Shown: one piece after another, positions 1 to 8,731 of the stretch | Numbering within the stretch: the stretch's first letter is position 1 | Layout of the letters: every line of letters starts with the position of its first letter | Assembly (NCBI GenBank): GCA_009839745.1 | Contig: VXPE01000132.1 | Span: 1 to 38,931, forward strand | Direction: 5' to 3' | DNA length: 38,931 bases | Origin: Candidatus Poribacteria bacterium | GTDB taxonomy: Bacteria; Poribacteria; WGA-4E; WGA-3G | Translations under genes and position numbers: made by a program | The notes under the pieces: generated by a model | Told to the model about the DNA's origin: nothing | The model's input: the letters and a program-made list of their open reading frames with translations, nothing else | Databases searched by the model: none

Positions 1-1684
1 CCGATTGTCCCTTACGGACGTTTCCACCTAAATCCAGAATATAAAGCCTATCAAACTCATCTACGAGATGTTGCCGCATGCCGTCAAACATCTGTGCGTC
101 GATAAAACTGTTGTTTGTCACGAATACGACGATACCTTCGTCCCTTAGCTTATCTGTTGCCCACCGAATTGCCTTCACATAAGGATCATAGAGTTTATTT
201 TTAAGTTGCGCACTCGAAGCGGCAGCATACGTCGCGCGCACGCGACCATCAACCCCTGCATGCGGCTTATTTTTGTTGTTATCGTTCTCGTTTGCCTGTC
301 TGGCATTATAGGGGGGATTCCCAATAACAACGAACATCGGCATCTCTTTCTGTTCCTCAACCCGCAGTGTATTCTCAGGCGTGAAATAGGAGAACTCCCC
401 CGTTTGATGAGGCGCGTCCATCAGACCGAACGTATCGAACGTATCCACGAAACAGATATGCGGAAAAGGTTCATAAGTGCCCGTCCTCTCATAATAGGCG
501 TGTTCGATGTTCAGACTGGCGATGTAGTAAGGGAGCAACATCACTTCGTTGCAGTGGAGTTCCTCATGGTATTTCTGCGGCAATCGCCGTCCCTGAATCT
601 CCTGCATGAGTCGGACGATGAAGTTCCCAGTGCCAACAAATGGATCGATAATGTGAACTCCCATGTCCGATAGCGAGCGTCCGAACTCGGTTTTGAGAAC
701 GTGCTCAACGCTTTTCACCATGAAATCGACAATTGGCTGCGGCGTGTAGACGATGCCGTGTGTATCGGCAATATCCACAGAGAAACCTTGAAAAAACTGC
801 TCGTAAACGGTGTTTAGAAACGCCTGTTTCTGTGAGAAATCGGTGATGGTGGTGGCGGTTTTCTCAATCGCAACATAGAACGGATCCAGCGGACGGAGGA
901 ACTCGGAACGGCTCGGAGAACGACGGGTAAGGATTTGGATTACCTTCTCAATTTCTTGGGCGATGATGTTTCTGTTGGTAAAATCGGGATTGTCAAAGAC
1001 GGTGCGGAAAATTCGCTCAGTGAGGAGATGTTGGATGAGCATCTCTTCGACCTGTGCCTCGGTGAGGTTTGAGTCAATAGAGGCTCGGCACTGTTGATGG
1101 AAACTCTGGAAAGCTTGTCGGAACTCAGGATTGTCCTGCATTTCGGTCTCAATGCGCTTTGCAACACCTCGCCCTAACACTGGGACCTTTTCTTTGAATT
1201 CTTCAACGGCGGCATACCAATCGACAATATTTTCTTCTCGATACGCAAAGAAGGTGTTTAGCAGATTGATGAGGTCGTTCGGATCTGTGAGGTCTACATC
1301 GAGTCGGAGGTGTCCGTTTTGGTAGAGGAGTGCACGGGTCGGCGACTGAACGATGATATTTTTAAAGGGGTAACCCGCCTCTGATTTCTTCCGTGCTTCA
1401 GTAGGCAGGTCGTCGTGTGTATCTTTTGCTTCCCAATGTCCGTGTGGCAAGTCAAACGCATCAACGACTTCGCCATCTATCTGGATTCGCCTTTTCTGTG
1501 GGGTGTAGCGTGTCTTTTCACAGACGAGGATGAGGTCTGCTTGTCGGCAGTAGTGTTGGAGTAGGTTTTGGAATGCGGTTCGGACTGCGCCTTCGTGTTC
1601 TGCTCCGACTTTCGCGTATTCCGAAAGTTCAGTGTAGTAGTTTCTGATGGGTTTGTGTGTGGGTTTAATATTGAGGCTCGGCAT
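1..1684 (-). CDS. Type ISP-like restriction-modification enzyme, C-terminus cut by window edge
   Basis: Open from an ATG at 1682-1684 to the left edge, giving 561 codons without a stop. The N-terminal part carries a nuclease-like IDGEVVDAF...WEAKD signature (PD-(D/E)xK type). It is followed by the helical segment EEMLIQHLLTERIFRTVF, then an N6-adenine methyltransferase with motif I DPFVGTGNF and motif IV NPPY. This order matches single-polypeptide type ISP restriction-modification enzymes, which both cut and methylate DNA and carry a helicase-type motor in the full-length protein; helicase and target-recognition parts would lie outside the window or were not recognised. A promoter-like site sits about 50 bp upstream. 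A second, broken gene of the same family lies at 20696-21664. Family assignment is good; the specificity cannot be read. Confidence 0.85.
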   Translation of the reverse strand, partial: MPSLNIKPTHKPIRNYYTELSEYAKVGAEHEGAVRTAFQNLLQHYCRQADLILVCEKTRYTPQKRRIQIDGEVVDAFDLPHGHWEAKDTHDDLPTEARKKSEAGYPFKNIIVQSPTRALLYQNGHLRLDVDLTDPNDLINLLNTFFAYREENIVDWYAAVEEFKEKVPVLGRGVAKRIETEMQDNPEFRQAFQSFHQQCRASIDSNLTEAQVEEMLIQHLLTERIFRTVFDNPDFTNRNIIAQEIEKVIQILTRRSPSRSEFLRPLDPFYVAIEKTATTITDFSQKQAFLNTVYEQFFQGFSVDIADTHGIVYTPQPIVDFMVKSVEHVLKTEFGRSLSDMGVHIIDPFVGTGNFIVRLMQEIQGRRLPQKYHEELHCNEVMLLPYYIASLNIEHAYYERTGTYEPFPHICFVDTFDTFGLMDAPHQTGEFSYFTPENTLRVEEQKEMPMFVVIGNPPYNARQANENDNNKNKPHAGVDGRVRATYAAASSAQLKNKLYDPYVKAIRWATDKLRDEGIVVFVTNNSFIDAQMFDGMRQHLVDEFDRLYILDLGGNVRKGQS

Positions 1685-1694
1685 AACGTTCGCT

Positions 1695-1742
1695 CCGTGT
1701 ATAGTTAGCAATTGGATTGCAAACACTGCCAATTATACACGG
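1695..1742. repeat. 9-bp inverted repeat around the restriction gene promoter
   Basis: CCGTGTATA at 1695-1703 is matched by TATACACGG at 1734-1742, with 30 bp between the arms. The right arm overlaps the putative -10 element of the minus-strand promoter and the left arm sits just before the start codon. This could be an operator for the restriction-modification gene, but no controller gene is visible here. Confidence 0.4.
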
Positions 1743-1761
1743 ATAGAGGGCGGGGTTGCAA
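1732..1761 (-). promoter_or_regulatory. Sigma70-type promoter for the type ISP gene
   Basis: Read on the minus strand: TTGCAA (1756-1761), 18-bp spacer, TATAAT (1732-1737). It lies about 50 bp before the ATG at 1684. Confidence 0.5.
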
Positions 1762-1773
1762 GGAGAAAATTAA

Positions 1774-2036
1774 TTACCTGTTCCAGGGAATTTCAACACT
1801 TAATTCGTCAGCAAGCCGTTCAATTTCTTGTACTGGTTCTTTGTGGAGCGGAATCCCATTTGCGAGGCGTTCCTGCGTCAATTCCCACTCAATCTCACCA
1901 GGGAGGGTGACACGCGTAAATCCACTGCGTGGGGTGGCTTGACGGGTCATCCGAATTTGCCGGTCGATTTCGGCTTTAAATTCTGCGATAGCGGTGAAAC
2001 TGGCGATGTTAAAGGACACGTGGACAGTCGCTGAGA
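1774..2036 (-). pseudogene. C-terminal remnant of an Ldh-family (malate/L-lactate type) dehydrogenase
   Basis: The reading frame from a GTG at 2017-2019 gives 81 residues; the frame is open back to a stop near 2037. The sequence has the ending typical of NAD(P)-dependent malate/L-lactate dehydrogenases of the LdhA/MdhII class, with VTLPGEIEWE, then QERLANGIPLH and a final EIERLADEL helix. Full-length members are about 350 residues, so roughly the first 270 residues, with the Rossmann-like core and active site, are missing. No good ribosome binding site precedes the GTG. I treat it as a gene stump rather than a functional small protein. Confidence 0.6.
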
Positions 2037-2135
2037 ACCTTTGCTATTTCTGACCTCGCCATTTTAGCAGAATTGACCTTAAAGCGCAAATGCTGTTTAG
2101 AAAACTAAATAATCCAGTATTTAATAGGATTTTAT

Positions 2136-2165
2136 TTGCCGTTAGGTCTCATACTAAGGTATAAT
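2136..2165 (+). promoter_or_regulatory. Sigma70-type promoter for the heme-protein cluster
   Basis: TTGCCG (2136-2141), 18-bp spacer, TATAAT (2160-2165), about 90 bp before the ATG at 2254. The 2037-2253 stretch holds nothing else I can recognise. Confidence 0.5.
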
Positions 2166-2253
2166 GACTGCATATTCGCGTAAACACACAACCAAACGTA
2201 AACGTTGTTAGAATAACACAAAACTTCATTTCCACAGCACAGGAAACATACTC

Positions 2254-4698
2254 ATGATTTCGCTCAATTATGCCTCACCTTGTTTCTGTCTGATCTTCGT
2301 GCTACTGCTCGTTGCACTTGCTGTCAACGCGGGTGAAACGGACCCTTCCGATTTTTCACAAAACGGTGCTATCTTCTTGGAAGAATACTGTTTTAGTTGT
2401 CACGCCGGTGACCAGCCTGCCGCCGAACTCTCCTTGGATTCATTCACGGACAATCGCTCTTTAATTGAGAATAGGGACATCTGGGACCGGATTCTGGACA
2501 TGCTCACAACGGGTCAGATGCCTCCACCAGACAGTGATGGGATTCCACCGATAGAAACGTCGGAATCGTTTGTTGCGCACATTGAAACAATCTTTGAACA
2601 TGCCGATCGCATGGCTAAACCGGATCCTGGACGCGTAACGGTGCGCCGCCTCAATAAGGTCGAATACAAAAATACCGTCCGCGATCTACTGGGTGTTGAT
2701 TTCAATCCAACCGAGAATTTTCCTGCAGATGATGTCGGACACGGGTTTGATAATATTGGCGATGTGCTCACGATGTCACCACTTCTCATGGAGCGTTACC
2801 TTGAAGCCGCGGAGGCAATCGCCACACGTGTTATCTTGTTGGATCGACCACCGCCCTCGAAACGTTACCAGAGTGGGAGTCGTCTGGAACCGCACCACGA
2901 CGATGTCCCTGATGAGCGTTACCGCCTGCTCGATCCGACCGCCACAGAAGCGTGGAAATCCGGTCCTTTTACAACAGGGGTGACATACTTCAAGATAGCT
3001 CCCGATACGGAAATCATCTACCGCGCAACGCTTTATGCCGAAACAGACAGCGAAACACCCGTGGAAGTGGTGTTATTCATTCAGGGTACTGAATTGGAGG
3101 ACATAACACCTCCAGAGAAACTTGCACGCTTGGTCGGTGTAGATCCGACGGCAGACAACAACATCAAGGTTCTGAAGGCTTTTAAGATTACTGCACGCGA
3201 GGAAAAAAAGAGACAGACGATTGAATTCTTTATTACCGGTATTCCGAACATAGAAAAAGTCGGCATTGCGATGCTGAAACCAAGAGAAGGTGAACCGCAC
3301 GCGAAACTCCAGATTCGCACACTCTGGGCAGAGGGACCTTTAGAAACCAGACCCGATTCTCATTTTGAAATTCTGGCGTGCACACCTGATATCTCGCAAG
3401 CAGTGCAGACCCGTGAAGTGCTAACGCGGTTGCTTCGGCGCGCCTATCGCCGTCCACCCACCGAAATCGAAGTGGAGCAACTTGCCGAGTTTGTAGCATC
3501 AGTCCAAGCGGATGGGGTGTCGTGGGAGGCAGGGATTCAAGCTGCGATTAAAGTTATGCTTTGTTCACCGAAATTCTTATTTCGGTTGGAGTTAGACGAC
3601 CGTCCACTGGGTTCAGAACCGTATCCGATTGATGAGTTTCAACTCGCTTCTCGGCTCTCCTACTTCTTGTGGTGTAGCATGCCGGATGACGAGCTCCTTG
3701 AACTCGCTGAAAGAAAACAACTCACTGCCAATCTGGCGTCACAAGTTAAGCACATGCTTGCAGATCCGAAAGCCTCCGAATTGGGAAGTAACTTCGGAAC
3801 CCAATGGCTGCAAATCCAGCGACTGACAACGGCTGCGCCTGATCTGGAACAATTTCCATATTTCACAGGGAGTTTGCGTCTCGCCATGCTAAAGGAGACG
3901 GAACTTTTTGTCGAATCCATCTTTCGCGAAGATCGGAGTGTTCTGGATCTGATTGATGCCGATTACACTTTCCTCAATCAAACCATCGCAAACCACTACG
4001 GCATTATGGATACACAGGGAAACTGGAGAGGGCAAAAGAACCCGATACCGGGCGGAGAAGCGATTAAAGGCAGATCGTTTCGACGGGTCAAGATACAAGG
4101 GAACTCACGCGGTGGTGTCCTGAGCCACGCCAGCGTCTTGACGGTGACTTCTAATCCGACGCGTACGTCTCCCGTCAAAAGGGGACGTTGGGTTCTGGAA
4201 CAGATACTCGGTACACCGCCACCACCGCCACCACCGGATGTTCCGGAATTGGAAGAAGAGGGTGAGGCGGTTCACGGGATTACGCTGCGTGAACGTCTTG
4301 AGCAACACCGAGCGGATCCGGCATGTGCTAACTGTCATGCGAAAATGGATCCGATCGGATTCGCACTCGAAAACTACAACGCGATTGGGGCTTTTCGATG
4401 GAAAGATGGCGAATTGCGTATTGATACGACTGCGAAATTGCCAGATGGCACGATATTGCACGGCGTAGCAGACCTGAAACAGGTCGTCAAAGACAGAAAG
4501 GAGCAATTCTTACGCTGTCTGACGGAGAAAATGTTAACCTATGCTTTAGGCAGAGGATTGGAATACTATGATCGATCGACCGTTGATAGGATCGTGGCAC
4601 AACTTGAAGCCGGAGGTTATAGGAGTTCTGTGATGATTACAGAGATCGTCAAGAGTGATCCGTTTCGATTGCGCCGTGGAACGAAGGACAATTTATGA
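2254..4698 (+). CDS. Secreted DUF1592/DUF1588/DUF1587-type c-heme protein
   Basis: 814 residues with an N-terminal signal peptide (about 1-26). A first heme-binding CFSCH lies at residues 46-50 (PSCyt1/cytochrome c-like). Then come a DUF1587-like segment (RRLNKVEYKNTVRDLLGV), a DUF1595-like segment around RRAYRRPP, a DUF1592-like segment (LASRLSYFLWCSMPDDELL), DUF1588 (RGGVLSHASVLTVTSNPTRT, then a proline run), a second heme site CANCH at about 691-695, and DUF1585 at the C-terminus. This is the standard architecture of large exported proteins in Planctomycetes and relatives that are usually paired with a DUF1552 gene, which is present here at 6945. They are presumed redox proteins acting outside the cytoplasmic membrane, perhaps in polymer breakdown; no reaction is established. 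The stop overlaps the next start (ATGA). Confidence 0.92.
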   Translation: MISLNYASPCFCLIFVLLLVALAVNAGETDPSDFSQNGAIFLEEYCFSCHAGDQPAAELSLDSFTDNRSLIENRDIWDRILDMLTTGQMPPPDSDGIPPIETSESFVAHIETIFEHADRMAKPDPGRVTVRRLNKVEYKNTVRDLLGVDFNPTENFPADDVGHGFDNIGDVLTMSPLLMERYLEAAEAIATRVILLDRPPPSKRYQSGSRLEPHHDDVPDERYRLLDPTATEAWKSGPFTTGVTYFKIAPDTEIIYRATLYAETDSETPVEVVLFIQGTELEDITPPEKLARLVGVDPTADNNIKVLKAFKITAREEKKRQTIEFFITGIPNIEKVGIAMLKPREGEPHAKLQIRTLWAEGPLETRPDSHFEILACTPDISQAVQTREVLTRLLRRAYRRPPTEIEVEQLAEFVASVQADGVSWEAGIQAAIKVMLCSPKFLFRLELDDRPLGSEPYPIDEFQLASRLSYFLWCSMPDDELLELAERKQLTANLASQVKHMLADPKASELGSNFGTQWLQIQRLTTAAPDLEQFPYFTGSLRLAMLKETELFVESIFREDRSVLDLIDADYTFLNQTIANHYGIMDTQGNWRGQKNPIPGGEAIKGRSFRRVKIQGNSRGGVLSHASVLTVTSNPTRTSPVKRGRWVLEQILGTPPPPPPPDVPELEEEGEAVHGITLRERLEQHRADPACANCHAKMDPIGFALENYNAIGAFRWKDGELRIDTTAKLPDGTILHGVADLKQVVKDRKEQFLRCLTEKMLTYALGRGLEYYDRSTVDRIVAQLEAGGYRSSVMITEIVKSDPFRLRRGTKDNL

Positions 4699-5735
4699 TG
4701 CGGATTTTTCTCGTTTTCCTTTCATTCATCATAATTCTCCAGTCAAGTTGTTATACATCCTCCTATTATGAAATACCGGGTAGCAATCCGATGTCACAGT
4801 TGGAGGAAAAATATTCCGTTTACTTAGATTCGACATGGACGACAAAGCACGCTCACGCGCTTTTAAAGGTCTTTGAATCCATGTCCCCAAATCTGGATCT
4901 ACAATTTTCCAGATGGCGTATAACTGACGATGGCTTGGAACACGATATTAAGATTGAATCCAAGGATAAGTTAAAATTCGTTACGATTAGTAGAGATGTT
5001 TTTCCAGTTGAAGAATCTCAAGAGGTTGTGTCACCGGGCAAGCACCTCTATTATGCCGTCGTTCAATACGTAACAGAGAATGGAACAAACAGAGCCCTCA
5101 TAGAATTAATATTGCAAGCAAGGTATGGTATATCTGTCCCGTCTTATGATTCATTACCCGATGAAACGAAAAATAAAACAACAAAACGCTACTCGGATTT
5201 TGAAAATCATGATCTGATGCTCATTATATCAGTATTTGAAGAATTCCCTCAGGCATTACATAAAATACCTCGATTGAAGTATATAGTCCGCAGAGTCGAT
5301 AACGAAGATGATGAAAACAGAGGCGTGAGTCATGCCCTGACAAGTCGTGGGTACATAGAGTTTGCTGAATCCATTTTCACTCGTCGTCATTTTCGTGAAT
5401 TTATTATCACGCGTCGCATAATTGCCCACGAAAAGGCACATTTTTTATGGACTTATGTTTTTAATAGAGAACTTAAATTGGATTGGGCGAAACTTGGGGG
5501 ATGGTATAGAGAAGGAACAAGTGAGTCAGGTTGGTCAACAACTAAAGATCGATCGGCGTTTGTATCAGACTACGCTTCTGAAAAAAATCCAAATGAGGAT
5601 ATGGCGGAAAGTATTGCGAATTATCTGTTATCTCCTCATAAACTCCGTTCCTGTTGTCCTGAGAAATATGAATTTATTCACAATCGGATTATGCTTCTGT
5701 ATGTTGAACGCTGGGGCACGTCTGATTTTATGTAA
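4695..5735 (+). CDS. Lipoprotein with HExxH zinc-peptidase motif, family unknown
   Basis: 346 residues, beginning inside the previous stop (ATGA overlap), so probably translationally coupled. The N-terminus is hydrophobic and ends in a lipobox-like LQSSC, suggesting an exported lipoprotein. HEKAH at residues 245-249 fits the HExxH zinc-binding motif, and NEDMAES at about 300-306 offers a glutamate as third ligand (E301 or E305), the spacing seen in gluzincin-like enzymes. I do not recognise the family. The gene is visibly richer in A and T than its neighbours, and it separates the heme gene from the rest of the cluster, both of which suggest a later insertion. A secreted metallopeptidase is an inference from the motif alone. 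Confidence 0.75.
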   Translation: MMRIFLVFLSFIIILQSSCYTSSYYEIPGSNPMSQLEEKYSVYLDSTWTTKHAHALLKVFESMSPNLDLQFSRWRITDDGLEHDIKIESKDKLKFVTISRDVFPVEESQEVVSPGKHLYYAVVQYVTENGTNRALIELILQARYGISVPSYDSLPDETKNKTTKRYSDFENHDLMLIISVFEEFPQALHKIPRLKYIVRRVDNEDDENRGVSHALTSRGYIEFAESIFTRRHFREFIITRRIIAHEKAHFLWTYVFNRELKLDWAKLGGWYREGTSESGWSTTKDRSAFVSDYASEKNPNEDMAESIANYLLSPHKLRSCCPEKYEFIHNRIMLLYVERWGTSDFM

Positions 5736-5750
5736 ATCTGGGAGAGGCTT

Positions 5751-6752
5751 ATGAGTACATCAAAACAATTTTCACGTCGAACATTTTTACGCGGTTTGGG
5801 AGTCGGTGCGGCTTTACCTTGGTTGGAAACGATGGGACCCCTGGTGGCTTGGGCAGACACATCCATAGATGGGAAAGCGATTACGCGTTATCCCGATCCA
5901 GCGGTTGAAGTCATTGACCCACGTTTCGCGAAATACAAAGTCGGAAACGCTGTCGTAGAACGACTCTGGACGGGGTCGCGCTGGGCAGAGGGCCCCGTCT
6001 GGTTCGGTGATGGCGGATACCTCCTTTGGAGTGATATTCCAAACAACTGTATTCTGAAATGGCAGGAAGCCACGGGTATGGTGAGCGTTTATCGCAAACC
6101 GGCTAACTACACCAATGGACATACACGCGATCGGCAAGGTCGGCTTATCAGTTGTGAACACGGCACACGACGTGTCACACGTACCGAATATGACGGAACG
6201 ATTACCGTCCTCATAGACACCTTTGAGGGCAAACGCTTCAATGCCCCCAACGATGCTGTTGTTCATCCTGATGGACATATCTGGTTTACCGATCCGGGAT
6301 ACGGTATCCTTTCCCATTATGAAGGACATAAAGCAGAATTTGAATTGCCGACTTCCGTTTATCGCCTGAATCCTGATACTGGCGAAGCGGTCGTCGTAAC
6401 GGAAGAAATCGAAAGACCGAACGGCATCTGTTTCTCGCCCGATTACAATAAACTTTACGTTGCGGATACCGGTTCTCCGAAAAATATTGTTGTCCATGAT
6501 GTCGTCAACGGTGAAGGGTTGGCGAACAAACAGGTATTCGCGGATATGGCATCCGGTGCTGCTGATGGACTTCGATGCGATACCGATGGAAATCTGTGGG
6601 CAGGCACAGGCTGGGTCGGCGAAGGCTACGACGGTGTGCATATCTTCGCGCCAGACGGAACGCTTATTGGAAAGATCCATCTTCCCGAAATTTGTGCAAA
6701 CATCTGTTTCGGGGGCGTGAAACGCAACAGGCTTTTCATGGCAGGTAGCTAA
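5751..6752 (+). CDS. Tat-exported SMP-30/gluconolactonase-like protein, shortened by an in-frame stop
   Basis: 333 residues, starting 15 bp after the lipoprotein gene with a GGGAGAGG ribosome binding site. A twin-arginine leader (SRRTFLRGLGV) is followed by a six-bladed propeller of the SMP-30/LRE family. Candidate metal ligands are E in WAEGPVW, N in ERPNGICFSP and D in AADGLRCDTDGNLW. The family hydrolyses sugar lactones or similar esters. Two oddities: the leader is almost the same, at DNA level, as that of the DUF1552 gene at 6945, and the frame stops with TAA at 6750-6752, after which the expected last blade strand SLYSVYVNAQGVPYF continues in frame to a TAG at 6798-6800. CAA-to-TAA would explain this. 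The product may lack its closing strand. Confidence 0.85.
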   Translation: MSTSKQFSRRTFLRGLGVGAALPWLETMGPLVAWADTSIDGKAITRYPDPAVEVIDPRFAKYKVGNAVVERLWTGSRWAEGPVWFGDGGYLLWSDIPNNCILKWQEATGMVSVYRKPANYTNGHTRDRQGRLISCEHGTRRVTRTEYDGTITVLIDTFEGKRFNAPNDAVVHPDGHIWFTDPGYGILSHYEGHKAEFELPTSVYRLNPDTGEAVVVTEEIERPNGICFSPDYNKLYVADTGSPKNIVVHDVVNGEGLANKQVFADMASGAADGLRCDTDGNLWAGTGWVGEGYDGVHIFAPDGTLIGKIHLPEICANICFGGVKRNRLFMAGS

Positions 6753-6814
6753 TCTCTCTATTCGGTTTATGTCAATGCGCAAGGAGTGCCGTATTTTTAG
6801 CCAGTGATAAACAT

Positions 6815-6843
6815 TTGACAAGGGAAAAAAGATCGGGTATAAT
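6815..6843 (+). promoter_or_regulatory. Consensus sigma70 promoter for the DUF1552 gene
   Basis: TTGACA (6815-6820), exactly 17 bp, TATAAT (6838-6843). Both hexamers match the consensus fully. The start codon at 6945 is about 100 bp downstream, so the DUF1552 gene can be transcribed apart from the upstream cluster. Confidence 0.8.
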
Positions 6844-6944
6844 TGTGTCATAGGCGTTCTGAAACGAGAAATCACGTAGTAACAGTAGAGGTTTTCCAAG
6901 TTTCCTACTGCCTTAACTATAGGAGAGTTGACGAAGGAATAATT

Positions 6945-8294
6945 ATGAACACTTCAAAACAACTTTCACGTCGAACATTTTTACGCGGTTTAGGTGTCAG
7001 TATTGCTCTGCCGTGGCTGGAGGTAATGGGACCCCTTACCTCGTGGGCAAACGCTCCCGCGAGTGGGATAGCACACCAGACGGCTCCGAATCGGATGGCA
7101 TTCCTTTACGTGCCAAACGGAAAGATTATGGAGGATTGGACACCGAAGCAGGTTGGAACTAACTACGAACTCACAGATATCCTGAAACCTTTGGAAAATG
7201 TGAAAGACAAGATGTTGGTGCTCAGTGGTCTAACGGCTGATAAAGCCCGTGCGAACGGGGACGGCGGGGGTGATCACGCCCGTGCGATGGCTGCTTTCCT
7301 TACAGGCGCGCAGCCCCGTAAAACGGATGGTGCTGACATTCAAGCGGGTGTTTCTGTTGACCAGGCCGCGGCATCGCATATCGGTAGCCGGACCCGAATG
7401 CCTTCGCTTGAACTCGGAATTGATCCTGGAAGAAGGGCAGGGAATTGCGATTCTGGCTATAGCTGCGTTTATTCATCAACGCTCTCATGGCGTTCTGCGA
7501 CGCAACCACTTCCCAAAGAGGTACACCCGAAACTCGCTTTCGAACGACTGTTCTCCTCTCTGCCCGACACACAACGAGAGGAACGCGATCAACAGCGAAA
7601 AAGTATCCTCGATTTTGTCAGACAGGACTCAAAAGATATACTCCGTCACGTCAGTGGAAACGACGTCCGGAAACTCGATGAGTACTTCTCTTCTATCCGT
7701 GACATTGAAATAAGAATCGCATCGGCTGAAAAGTTCCCACGCATCGAAAGCCCGGACTATACCGTGCCGGAGGAGATTCCAGCAGATTATCAAGAACATC
7801 TACGTTTGATGATGGATCTTATGGTACTCGCATTTCAGGCGGATATAACCCGTGTTACAACCTTTGTCCTCGCAAATGAAGGGAGTAACAAACCCTATCC
7901 GTTCGTCGATGTTCCAGAGGGACACCACTACTTGTCACACCACAGCGGTGATGAAGAGAAGATAGAAAAGATCAAGCGAATTGATATCTTCCATTCTCAG
8001 CAGTTGGCGTATTTCTTGGACAAACTGGATGCTACCCGTGAAGGAGATGGTTCGCTCTTGGATCATTCAATGATTCTATACGGTAGCGGGAATGCGGATG
8101 GCAATCGACACAGCCACCACGATCTCCCAATTTTACTCGCTGGCAACGGCTGTGGAACGATCAGGAGCGGTCGTCATATTCGCTATCCGAAAGAGACACC
8201 GCTTAACAATCTCTGGCTATCCATGCTTAATCGGATGGATGTCGATCTTGCCCAATTAGGCGATAGCACTGGTAGTTTACACGGACTCTCTTAG
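6945..8294 (+). CDS. DUF1552 secreted protein with Tat leader
   Basis: 449 residues from the ATG at 6945, chosen because the twin-arginine leader (SRRTFLRGLGVSIALPWLE) starts there and a GAAGGA-type ribosome binding site precedes it; an earlier in-frame ATG at 6843 overlaps the promoter. The body shows DUF1552 hallmarks: the N-terminal RMAFLYVPNGKIMEDW segment, LSGLTADKA, the GGDHARAMAAFLTGA block, and the C-terminal SMILYGSGNADGNRHSHHDL segment. These proteins are exported and almost always encoded beside DUF1592 heme proteins; their activity is not established. The family fold resembles the sulfatase/alkaline-phosphatase-type DUF1501 group, but I cannot assign catalytic residues. Confidence 0.9.
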   Translation: MNTSKQLSRRTFLRGLGVSIALPWLEVMGPLTSWANAPASGIAHQTAPNRMAFLYVPNGKIMEDWTPKQVGTNYELTDILKPLENVKDKMLVLSGLTADKARANGDGGGDHARAMAAFLTGAQPRKTDGADIQAGVSVDQAAASHIGSRTRMPSLELGIDPGRRAGNCDSGYSCVYSSTLSWRSATQPLPKEVHPKLAFERLFSSLPDTQREERDQQRKSILDFVRQDSKDILRHVSGNDVRKLDEYFSSIRDIEIRIASAEKFPRIESPDYTVPEEIPADYQEHLRLMMDLMVLAFQADITRVTTFVLANEGSNKPYPFVDVPEGHHYLSHHSGDEEKIEKIKRIDIFHSQQLAYFLDKLDATREGDGSLLDHSMILYGSGNADGNRHSHHDLPILLAGNGCGTIRSGRHIRYPKETPLNNLWLSMLNRMDVDLAQLGDSTGSLHGLS

Positions 8295-8731
8295 GTCTAA
8301 AGAGAACGGCTGTGGGACCTTGTATGGGGTCTTCGCGTATACCGCAACGACATTCTCATTTGTAACGTATCCTGTTAGGTTGCGTCCTTTCATCCCATTA
8401 ATATTACTATTAGTAATATTATGCGTTTGACCTCAACGCCTGGATTAGGTCAAACGATACACCTCAATTGATCCTCCTACCAACATTTTCTCAGTAACAT
8501 ATTCGGAGTATTAAGGAAAAATGTCGCCGAAATTATCTGGCATTCCGTTGTAAAATAGCGGACACTTTCTGATTCGATATCTGCGGCATAATTTCGCGGT
8601 ATTAAGCGCACGAACCCAGTTATTGTGTGGGTTTCAAGCAAAATATCATTACTTTGGAAAAATTATTTTTGAGAATGGGTTTCATTATCAGAAATAAGGC
8701 AATCGCAATTTGGGATGTTTTTGGAGTTGTT
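8295..8731. other. Convergent intergenic region, no gene seen
   Basis: This 437-bp gap lies between the DUF1552 gene and the 3' end of the Uma2-type gene. It holds two adjacent perfect hairpins (8399-8456) and a weak Fur-box-like sequence at 8672-8690. No coding frame with convincing composition or ribosome binding site was found. Confidence 0.6.
8399..8456. repeat. Two adjacent perfect inverted repeats after the DUF1552 gene
   Basis: First hairpin: TAATATTAC (8399-8407), loop TATTA, GTAATATTA (8413-8421). Second hairpin: CGTTTGACCT (8424-8433), 13-nt loop, AGGTCAAACG (8447-8456). Neither is followed by a T-run, so a classical rho-independent terminator is not shown; they could mark transcript ends or a small mobile palindromic element. 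Confidence 0.6.

Noticed and set aside
206-673. 155-residue plus-strand frame near the left edge
   Set aside because: It is antisense to the methyltransferase part of the type ISP gene, where motif I and NPPY are read on the minus strand.
5814-6899. 361-residue open frame on the minus strand
   Set aside because: It lies opposite the SMP-30-like gene, whose family motifs are clear; the minus product shows no domain and is a shadow frame.
6843-6944. Upstream ATG of the DUF1552 frame
   Set aside because: It lies on the consensus -10 element; the Tat leader begins at 6945.
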